Assembly (NCBI GenBank): GCA_003568945.1
Contig: BDIP01000041.1
Location: forward strand, 1-28,673
Direction: 5' to 3'
Source: Kipferlia bialata
Lineage: Eukaryota; Fornicata
DNA: 28,673 nucleotides
Of this stretch, positions 10,294 to 16,815 are shown piece by piece. The position numbers and the translations under genes were made by a program. The notes beneath the pieces were generated by a model, which did not search any database, was not told the DNA's origin, and was given only the letters and a program-made list of their open reading frames with translations. The stretch's first letter is position 1, and every line of letters begins with the position of its first letter.

Positions 10294-12481
10294 ATTATAT
10301 ATATCCGTCAGACAAGCTAGGTCAAGGGCCTCGACGTACATCCTACGGGTTAGTAATATACATACACCTATACTATGTTCTTATCATACTATAGTGTATA
10401 AATATATACATATACCTTGATGTCATTGCCTCTCTGGCTATGAATGCCTCTGCGCAGGATATACACTAATATATATATATATATACACAACCATATATAT
10501 CATATACTTAGTCATCCTCTATATGTCCATTAATATACCTGGATGTCATGGCCTCTCTGGCCACGAATGCCTCAGCGCAGGATATGGTGTCGATGAAGGT
10601 GGCGGGGGAGGCAGGGAGAGACTCAAAGGTGAAGGTACCGCCCCTGAGAGTGAGATACAAAATATATATATAGAGAGAGATATATAGAGAGAGAGGTAGA
10701 GAGAGGAAGGGGAGGCAGGGAGGGACTCAAAGGTGAAGGTACCGCCCCTAGGGTTAGTATGCATAATAATGTATATAGTAGTATAGTAGTGATATGTATA
10801 CTTATACTCACATATATGGACATAACATATGTATATCCGTTACCTGTTGAGGAGGTGCTCCACCCTCAGGTGGCGTATCCAAATGTATATATATATATAT
10901 ATACTTATATAGATATGTATGCACGTATATGTCATGTTCATATATAAGTACATATGTCCATATGTATATGTATATATGAAGGATGTGCTCCACCACCTCT
11001 CATACATATACTCTACTATACTTATTAGTATATCTGTAAATAGCTATGTATCTACATATATATATATAGTACCTGTTCAGGATGTGCTCCACCACTCTCA
11101 GGTGGTGGCCCCTCTCCTCAACGGCCTGGGGGTGAGACATATATAGGGATATATGGCAGTATTTACAGACACATACACTGTATTATATGTAGAGTGTGTA
11201 TGTGTGGGTGGGGGGGGGGGTGAGCATATATATATATAGAGAGAGAGAGTGAGAGAGAGAGAGAGACACTGACCTGTGCCTCGAAGAAGTCTGACAGTCC
11301 GTTCCACCCCTCCTGTCTCCACTTGACTGCAAAGGCACGGTACAGGAGCTCATTCTAGGGGTAAGAGGATGGATATGTACATTATTATATAGACATATAC
11401 AAATAGAGAGAGAGAGAGAGAGTAAAGGCACGGTACAGGAGCTCATTCTGTATGTGAGGGAATGGAGTGAGGGGGGGGGGGGGGGGGGGGGGGGGAGATG
11501 GGAGGGAAACNNNNNNNNNNNNNNNNNNNNNNNNNNNNNNNNNNNNNNNNNNNNNNNNNNNNNNNNNNNNNNNNNNNNNNNNNNNNNNNNNNNNNNNNNN
11601 NNNNNNNNNNNNNNNNNNNNNNNNNNNNNNNNNNNNNNNNNNNNNNNNNNNNNNNNNNNNNNNNNNNNNNNNNNNNNNNNNNNNNNNNNNNNNNNNNNNN
11701 NNNNNNNNNNNNNNNNNNNNNNNNNNNNNNNNNNNNNNNNNNNNNNNNNNNNNNNNNNNNNNNNNNNNNNNNNNNNNNNNNNNNNNNNNNNNNNNNNNNN
11801 NNNNNNNNNNNNNNNNNNNNNNNNNNNNNNNNNNNNNNNNNNNNNNNNNNNNNNNNNNNNNNNNNNNNNNNNNNNNNNNNNNNNNNNNNNNNNNNNNNNN
11901 NNNNNNNNNNNNNNNNNNNNNNNNNNNNNNNNNNNNNNNNNNNNNNNNNNNNNNNNNNNNNNNNNNNNNNNNNNNNNNNNNNNNNNNNNNNNNNNNNNNN
12001 NNNNNNNNNNNNNNNNNNNNNNNNNNNNNNNNNNNNNNNNNNNNNNNNNNNNNNNNNNNNNNNNNNNNNNNNNNNNNNNNNNNNNNNNNNNNNNNNNNNN
12101 NNNNNNNNNNNNNNNNNNNNNNNNNNNNNNNNNNNNNNNNNNNNNNNNNNNNNNNNNNNNNNNNNNNNNNNNNNNNNNNNNNNNNNNNNNNNNNNNNNNN
12201 NNNNNNNNNNNNNNNNNNNNNNNNNNNNNNNNNNNNNNNNNNNNNNNNNNNNNNNNNNNNNNNNNNNNNNNNNNNNNNNNNNNNNNNNNNNNNNNNNNNN
12301 NNNNNNNNNNNNNNNNNNNNNNNNNNNNNNNNNNNNNNNNNNNNNNNNNNNNNNNNNNNNNNNNNNNNNNNNNNNNNNNNNNNNNNNNNNNNNNNNNNNN
12401 NNNNNNNNNNNNNNNNNNNNNNNNNNNNNNNNNNNNNNNNNNNNNNNNNNNNGTACTTACCTTACATGTGTTCAAGGATAT
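8731..12481 (-). CDS. Ferritin, spliced, 5' end interrupted
   Basis: A four-helix iron-storage ferritin of the prokaryote-like non-heme type, which oxidises and stores iron. Exons in coding order: 12461-12481 (fragment), 11274-11354, 11073-11125, 10539-10643, 9769-9847, 9329-9404 and 8731-8795 (TAA). All junctions keep the frame and give 159 visible residues. Helix B carries AQAVEERGHH, matching the E-x-x-H ferroxidase ligands; then NRGGTFTFESLP, CAEAFVAREAM, and VKWFLKAQVLEEAE, matching the W-x-x-x-EQ-x-x-EE segment of helix D. The small first fragment (SLNTCK before NELLYRAF) fits the conserved LN-x-x-x-N-x-x-x-Y start, but the usual helix-A glutamate position reads leucine, with a glutamate one residue earlier. 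A 942-base gap lies in the first visible intron and the 5' exon runs into poly-C. Introns hold many partial copies of exon edges. Confidence 0.85.
8857..8885 (-). repeat. Degraded echo of last ferritin exon
   Basis: GCATCTGGGACATGCCTAG followed by GATTAG repeats the 3' splice site and head of exon 8731-8795 with an internal deletion. Confidence 0.55.
8887..8932. repeat. (TA)n then (CA)n microsatellite
   Basis: A TA run passes into about sixteen CA dinucleotides within the last ferritin intron. Confidence 0.95.
9048..9091. repeat. (GA)n microsatellite
   Basis: A nearly pure GA run in the ferritin intron, preceded by TA/CA repeats. It lies directly beside the exon echo that begins at 9093. 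Confidence 0.95.
9093..9137 (-). repeat. Echo of last-exon head with 3' splice site
   Basis: Repeats 8763-8806 closely, including the AG acceptor (CTCAG on the minus strand). Changes include GGGAC to AGTTA in the middle. Confidence 0.85.
9195..9240 (-). repeat. Echo of exon 9329-9404 tail with 5' splice site
   Basis: Repeats 9322-9367 almost exactly, including the GTGAGTG donor. One clear change in the exon part is T for G near 9229. It ends in CTAG, then a TA microsatellite. Confidence 0.9.
9476..9503 (-). repeat. Echo of exon 9329-9404 head with 3' splice site
   Basis: TCCTCAAGGACCTGGGACTGG repeats the exon head around 9390-9408 with A for C; the minus strand reads CTCACCCCAG before it, a complete acceptor. 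Confidence 0.85.
9661..9695 (-). repeat. Echo of exon 9769-9847 tail with 5' splice site
   Basis: CACTCACCTTGAGGAACCAC repeats 9762-9781 with one change, keeping a full GTGAGTG donor on the minus strand. Confidence 0.88.
9940..10353 (-). repeat. Four echoes of exon 9769-9847 head, each with acceptor
   Basis: Copies lie at 9940-9980, 10041-10079, 10174-10216 and 10314-10353, against the used copy at 9821-9858. On the minus strand each reads CTAAC...TAG and then about 28 exon bases encoding (R)MYVEALDLA or a near variant. Most base changes among copies are silent; 9940-9980 has two amino acid changes. AT-rich DNA with self-complementary ATACTATAGTAT sequences separates them. Each could in principle be spliced to, but none shows a downstream donor at the right place. 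Confidence 0.85.
10411..10461 (-). repeat. Echo of exon 10539-10643 tail with donor
   Basis: Repeats 10532-10583 with several substitutions; the donor on the minus strand reads GTATAT as in the used exon. Confidence 0.85.
10706..10757 (-). repeat. Echo of exon 10539-10643 head with acceptor
   Basis: GGAGGCAGGGAGGGACTCAA onward repeats 10607-10643, and the minus strand supplies CTAACCCTAG as acceptor. Confidence 0.87.
10839..10876 (-). repeat. Echo of exon 11073-11125 tail with donor
   Basis: TTACCTGTTGAGGAGGTGCT repeats 11070-11089 with small changes. A shorter third fragment, GGATGTGCTCCACCAC, lies at 10981-10996. Confidence 0.85.
11422..11459 (-). repeat. Echo of exon 11274-11354 head with acceptor
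   Basis: AAAGGCACGGTACAGGAGCT and the following CATTCT repeat 11331-11356 exactly; the minus strand gives CTCACATACAG as acceptor. It sits between a GA microsatellite and poly-G. Confidence 0.9.
11471..11495. repeat. Poly-G tract
   Basis: Twenty-five G ending 15 bases before the run of undetermined bases. Another homopolymer (poly-C at 12482) lies just beyond the gap. Confidence 0.95.
11511..12452. other. Assembly gap (942 N)
   Basis: Undetermined bases. By exon phase and similarity the gap falls inside an intron of the minus-strand ferritin gene. Long open frames drawn across it are meaningless. Confidence 0.98.
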
Positions 12482-12496
12482 CCCCCCCCCCCCCCC
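12482..12496. repeat. Poly-C tract at the ferritin/DRC1 boundary
   Basis: Fifteen C, then T and five more C. It cuts the 5' ferritin exon fragment (minus strand) and precedes the first visible DRC1 exon (plus strand), so both genes lose their 5' ends here. Confidence 0.9.
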
Positions 12497-12565
12497 TCCC
12501 CCATGATTCCTCTATTTGAGACTATCCCCTCTGCTATACGTCACCCCTCTCCTTCTGATGCCCAG

Positions 12566-13362
12566 ATCCCAGAGGAGCTTGCCGCTGACCTTGTCGTTCT
12601 GAGGAGAGATGCAGCTGAGATCCTGAGGAGCAAGGACGAGGTGATCGACACCTTTGAGCAGGAGCTGAGGGCAAGGTGGGTGACAGTGATACACTGATCA
12701 CTGTGTATGGAGTGTGTGCGTTGTGTCTCTGTCTCATGCCTCACCCTTTAGGGATGACGAGTACCTGCACACCCTGCAGGAGGGAGGGCAGGAGGTGAAG
12801 GACGTGCTGTCCATGATCAGAGAGACAGTGTCAGGTAGATATGCAACATCACCCAGCAACTCCCCTCCCCTCTCATCCCCTCACTCCTTGTTTGGAGTGT
12901 GTGTAGCAGATACGTTCCCATTAGTATTCTATCACCCCTCACCCCCCAGGTCTGAGGAAGGAGTACCAGTCTGCCCTGCTCAGGATCGATGATGCCTTTG
13001 GCGAGGAGAGGCAGGTATGCACACACTCTCTCTCACACACACTCTCTATAGTCTCCTTTCTCTCTCTGTCTCTGCTTTCTCTCTTTATACACTCACCCCC
13101 CAGGCCCTTGTCAGTGCCCAGAGACAGGAGATCAGGTCTCTGCAGGACGAGAGAAACAAGCAGGAGGTGGGGAGATATGCTGACATACATAGATACCCCC
13201 CCTCCCCATAATCCACCCTTCTGAATGACCGCATCCATTCCTACCTTCTCTCTAACTCTCCAGTCCACCCTGCTGAATGAGCGCATCCGTATCGTGGGTG
13301 GGTTCCAGGACACCCTTCAGGAGCAGCAAGTCAGGGACGCAGAGCAGTACAACCTCGCTAAG
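12566..13362 (+). CDS. DRC1: Dynein regulatory complex subunit 1, internal part
   Basis: DRC1 (CCDC164; Chlamydomonas PF3) is a coiled-coil subunit of the nexin-dynein regulatory complex that links outer doublets of motile axonemes and tunes dynein activity. Exons 12566-12675, 12752-12834, 12950-13014, 13104-13166 and 13264-13362 join in frame to 140 residues. The order IP-x-EL, KDEVIDTFEQELRARDDEY, RETVSGLRKEYQSALLRIDDAFGEER and NERIRIVGGFQDTLQEQQVRDAEQYNLAK follows the conserved core of animal and algal DRC1. The N-terminal part is missing upstream and the C-terminal part downstream, where poly-C (13424) intervenes. The last exon ends in phase 0 and does not splice in frame to the leucine-rich-repeat exon beyond, so the two should not be read as one protein. 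Confidence 0.88.
13212..13236 (+). repeat. Echo of DRC1 exon 13264-13362 head in its own intron
   Basis: TCCACCCTTCTGAATGACCG and the next five bases match the exon head at 13264-13288 at 23 of 25 positions. Unlike most ferritin echoes it lacks a clear acceptor before it. Confidence 0.85.
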
Positions 13363-13423
13363 GTATGGATGTAAACACAGACTCACAGAATCTCTCTCTA
13401 CTCCGCTGTACTTTTACTCAAAG

Positions 13424-13461
<38 letters not shown>
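13424..13461. repeat. Poly-C tract between DRC1 and LRR gene
   Basis: Thirty-eight C followed by T and more C. DRC1 stops before it and the LRR gene begins without a clear start codon after it, marking a likely chimeric join. Confidence 0.95.
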
Positions 13462-13464
<3 letters not shown>

Positions 13465-13536
13465 CCCCACTTTTCCTTTCTCTTCCCATAGCAATGTGTT
13501 TCATATTAACATTCATCTATGTCCCCTGACCCCAGG

Positions 13537-16500
13537 TGTTGTCTGACTGATGCTGGGTCCATGTCTGAGGTCCAGTCTCTTTGTGATGCTGTCTCAGGTG
13601 TCTCTGGCCTCACCTCTATCGACCTCAGTGGCAACCACCTCACCCATTCTGGGGCTGTGACACTTGTCTCCTCCCTGGCCGTGTCCCCCTGTATCAGTGG
13701 CCTCACCCACCTGGACCTGTCCGGCATACCCTTTGGTACCTGTGACACCCACTCAGAGGGGTATGATGCCTCGGCCCTTGAGGCACTGTGTCAGTGTCTG
13801 CTCAGGGCAGAGAGCCTCACCTCTCTCTCCCTCAACCACTGCGGACTGGACACAGAGGCAGTGGCCACGATATGCGGGGTATCTCTGTCCGCATCATTGA
13901 CCGCTCTCTCCCTTAGAGGCAACGCCACCACAGCCATCCCCCCCCTCCCCTCCCACCTCTGCAGTCTCGACCTCTCAGACAACCCACCTATGGCAGACAT
14001 CGCATCGTTTGTGTCGGCACTCCCACCTTCCCTCGTGTCTCTCTCTGTGTGTCTCTCGCTGTCCAGCCGGGTGTCTCCGTCTGATGTGGATGCTCTCAGG
14101 CAGATATCCCACCTCCGCTCCCTCGAGTCCCTCTCCCTCAAGGGCTCCATGGTCTCTGACCCCCACACCCTGGGCACAGTACTGTCCTCCCTGCGCAAGC
14201 TGGCTGGGTCACTGCGCCACCTGGACCTGTCTGGTGTCTCCCTCACCGGTGCTGTGTACCCCTTCTGTTCCATGTGTAGACGCCTGCGCCTCGAGTCTCT
14301 ATCTCTGTCTGGCAGTCTACCTTTGACCAAGGCAGACCAGTCCCTTGTGTTGCAGGGAATCCCCCCCACCCTGCAGGACCTAGACCTCTCCCACAACACC
14401 CTCACGGACTCTAGTCTCCCTGCCATCCGAGACGCCCTGGCCCGTCTTGACAGCCTGACCTCTCTCTCCCTGGCTGGCAACTCTCTCTCCTCTGAGTGTG
14501 TGTATGCTCTGCCCCCTGCCCAGCTGACCTCTCTCGACCTATCCCATACCCTCATCACTGCACCCCCCTTCCAGTGTAGGAGTCTGTTCAATGTGATGGA
14601 TCTGTCCCTCACTGGTTGCCCTCTGTCCTCTACAGGCAGACAGGGTATGCTGAACAGGCTATACACCCTGTGTGCCACCTCTGAGGTGTCAGCACATACC
14701 CCTCTATGCCTCTCCCTATCCAGTGATAGACTGCAGCACAGGCACCGCACACCCATACCCTTGGGCCTCAGTGACGCGTGCATATCATCTCTGCCGGTGG
14801 GGTCTCTTCACCTCCAGGGAGAGGCACTCCTGGCTAGTGATGTCGCATGTATTGTTGGGTGTATCAGGGCACAGCGGACACTCACGTCCCTCTCCCTCCA
14901 GGGCTGCTCTGTGAGTGACATCAACCCCATCCTGACTGCCCTGGCAGCTGGCTCTGCACTGCACACCCTGGACCTCTCAGACATGACATCTGACACACCC
15001 ATAGACTGTGAAGTGCTGGGGCAGGCACTCACGGCATGCCCCGACCTACGTACTGTCTCCCTGGCTCGTGTTGCCCTCCCCCGTGCCACCCTTGTGCTGC
15101 GTGCCCTCTCGCACCTGACGTGTCTGACCAGGCTGTGTCTCGATGGGGTGTGTCTGAGTGGGCAGGGGGTAGGTCTGGTGGCAGAGGGCCTGGGCACATG
15201 GAGGTGCCTGCAGACACTCTCTCTCTCCTGTATAGGGGGTGGACTTGACCCTGTCCTCTCTGCCCTGGGTACCTGCCCCACCCTCCATCACCTCGATCTG
15301 TCCCACAACGTCAGACACCAGCCAGGGGCCTATGATGTACTAGGGTGTGTGCAGAGTCTGCCCAGTCTAGAGACCCTCTGCCTCACAGGCACCCCAGTCG
15401 AAGCCACACCCTCTCTGGGGAGATGGAGAGGCCTCACATCCCTGCACCTAGGTGGGTATTTATTACATGTATACTCTCACACATATCTAACTGACTCACC
15501 CCCAGGTGTTGTACATGATGTCACTCCCCCAGAGACTGACCCCCTCCCTGACACTCCCCCCCTGATAGAGCAGGGACCCTCCGCCACAGACACATTCCGG
15601 TCTCTCTCTGCCTGCCCTGCCCTCCGGTCTCTCTCTGTAGCAGGGGGGGCACTGACCTCTCGCATTGGATACCACATCGGTCTGTGCGTGACCCAGTCCC
15701 CTGTGACCTCTCTCTCTCTCATGCTGGGGGGGAGTGGGGAGGGCAGCCCCAGGGTGCAGGATACTCTGGGAGGTGTGGTCAGTGGCATACTGACCGGGTT
15801 GGACAGAGGGGGTAGGCTTCTCCTGACACATCTGAAGCTGGGTGCTTCCTCCAGGTCTGACCCCTCCCCCACACCCCTCCCCAGCCTCGGACGCCTGCTG
15901 TCTCTGTGTGCAGGTGCCTCTCCCTCCCCCTCCCCTCCATCTCCGTCCTCTGTCCCATCGGGTGTGTCTGCCGGCTCATCCTACCTCACGTCTCTCGAGC
16001 TGACCCGCCTCCAGATGCCCTCCCCGTCTCCCGAGGCACCATGCGTCCTGCCCCCTCTGCTGCAGAGGCTGGTCATGGGTGGGGGGTGTTCCTCCGACCA
16101 TGCTGCCGTGTCTGTGGTCCAGGCCCTGCCCCCCTCCCTCCACACCCTCGACCTCCGCAGGTGCTGCCTGTCCAGTGAGGCTGCCAGTGCCCTGCGGTCT
16201 GCTCTGACTGGCCCCTCTCCCTCTCTGCCTGTCCTGAGGGACCTCACCCTCAGCAACAACCCAGACCTCATGGCGTCAGGAGTGTTGTTCGGCCAAGGTA
16301 CCCCCCTCCCCCCCACCCTGCAGCGCCTGTGTCTGTCAGACGTGGGTATGGACAGCAAGGCCACCCTGAGGCTGTGCCAGTCCATCAGACTCTGCTGTGC
16401 CCTGAGGCATGTGGTGGTGTCAGGCAATGCCCTCTTTGACAAGGGGTGTGCCATGTCTCTGGTGCAGGGTCTATCCCCCACACACACTCTGGAGTGGATA

Positions 16501-16593
16501 CACATGGGTGCAGGGGGGGTGGCACAGAGTGATGTAGAGGGGGTCAGGGCAGAGGTGGAGGGCATGATGCCTCAGTGCAGACTCACACTCTAG
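13537..16593 (+). CDS. Large leucine-rich-repeat protein, 5' end uncertain
   Basis: About 1000 residues made almost entirely of ribonuclease-inhibitor-like leucine-rich repeats of about 25-30 residues, with the signature L-x-x-LDLS-x-N seen many times (for example LTSIDLSGNHL, LRHLDLSGVSL, LQDLDLSHNTL, LHTLDLRRCCL). Such solenoids bind other proteins. The exon follows CCCCTGACCCCAG, a typical acceptor here, so the ATG at 13519 lies in the presumed intron; the first in-exon ATG is at 13561, but an upstream exon lost behind the poly-C is more likely. A small intron at 15452-15505 (54 bases, GTGGGT...CCCCCAG) keeps the frame if retained. No membrane segment or enzyme domain is seen. The 3' end faces the convergent E2F-like gene 222 bases away. 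Confidence 0.85.
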   Translation, partial: CCLTDAGSMSEVQSLCDAVSGVSGLTSIDLSGNHLTHSGAVTLVSSLAVSPCISGLTHLDLSGIPFGTCDTHSEGYDASALEALCQCLLRAESLTSLSLNHCGLDTEAVATICGVSLSASLTALSLRGNATTAIPPLPSHLCSLDLSDNPPMADIASFVSALPPSLVSLSVCLSLSSRVSPSDVDALRQISHLRSLESLSLKGSMVSDPHTLGTVLSSLRKLAGSLRHLDLSGVSLTGAVYPFCSMCRRLRLESLSLSGSLPLTKADQSLVLQGIPPTLQDLDLSHNTLTDSSLPAIRDALARLDSLTSLSLAGNSLSSECVYALPPAQLTSLDLSHTLITAPPFQCRSLFNVMDLSLTGCPLSSTGRQGMLNRLYTLCATSEVSAHTPLCLSLSSDRLQHRHRTPIPLGLSDACISSLPVGSLHLQGEALLASDVACIVGCIRAQRTLTSLSLQGCSVSDINPILTALAAGSALHTLDLSDMTSDTPIDCEVLGQALTACPDLRTVSLARVALPRATLVLRALSHLTCLTRLCLDGVCLSGQGVGLVAEGLGTWRCLQTLSLSCIGGGLDPVLSALGTCPTLHHLDLSHNVRHQPGAYDVLGCVQSLPSLETLCLTGTPVEATPSLGRWRGLTSLHLGGYLLHVYSHTYLTDSPPGVVHDVTPPETDPLPDTPPLIEQGPSATDTFRSLSACPALRSLSVAGGALTSRIGYHIGLCVTQSPVTSLSLMLGGSGEGSPRVQDTLGGVVSGILTGLDRGGRLLLTHLKLGASSRSDPSPTPLPSLGRLLSLCAGASPSPSPPSPSSVPSGVSAGSSYLTSLELTRLQMPSPSPEAPCVLPPLLQRLVMGGGCSSDHAAVSVVQALPPSLHTLDLRRCCLSSEAASALRSALTGPSPSLPVLRDLTLSNNPDLMASGVLFGQGTPLPPTLQRLCLSDVGMDSKATLRLCQSIRLCCALRHVVVSGNALFDKGCAMSLVQGLSPTHTLEWIHMGAGGVAQSDVEGVRAEVEGMMPQCRLTL

Positions 16594-16815
16594 TATTGTG
16601 CTGCTGCTACTACTACTACGGTCATTGCAAGCGGTACTCTTCTCAATAGACAACGATGAGTAGTATTGGATGCGGTTGATAGTGTAGTGGTTAGCGTGTA
16701 GATATGCAAGCACAAGTATAACTGACTATAACACGACGAAATCTATTGGGAACAAAACACAAATACAACACACTCACTGGTACTACACACCACTCTGGCC
16801 ATCAATCACATAACA

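Noticed and set aside
9821-10353. CRISPR-like array (five similar units with unique spacers)
   Set aside because: Units are copies of an exon head with splice acceptor; spacers are irregular AT-rich DNA of unequal length, and the genome is eukaryotic.
11183-12697. Long open frames across the undetermined bases
   Set aside because: They exist only because N codons contain no stops.
13791-14783. 330-residue antisense open frame within the LRR gene
   Set aside because: Arginine/serine-rich shadow of repetitive LRR codons; no homology pattern.
12566-16593. DRC1 and LRR as one fused protein
   Set aside because: The last DRC1 exon ends in phase 0 while the LRR exon needs phase 2, and poly-C lies between.
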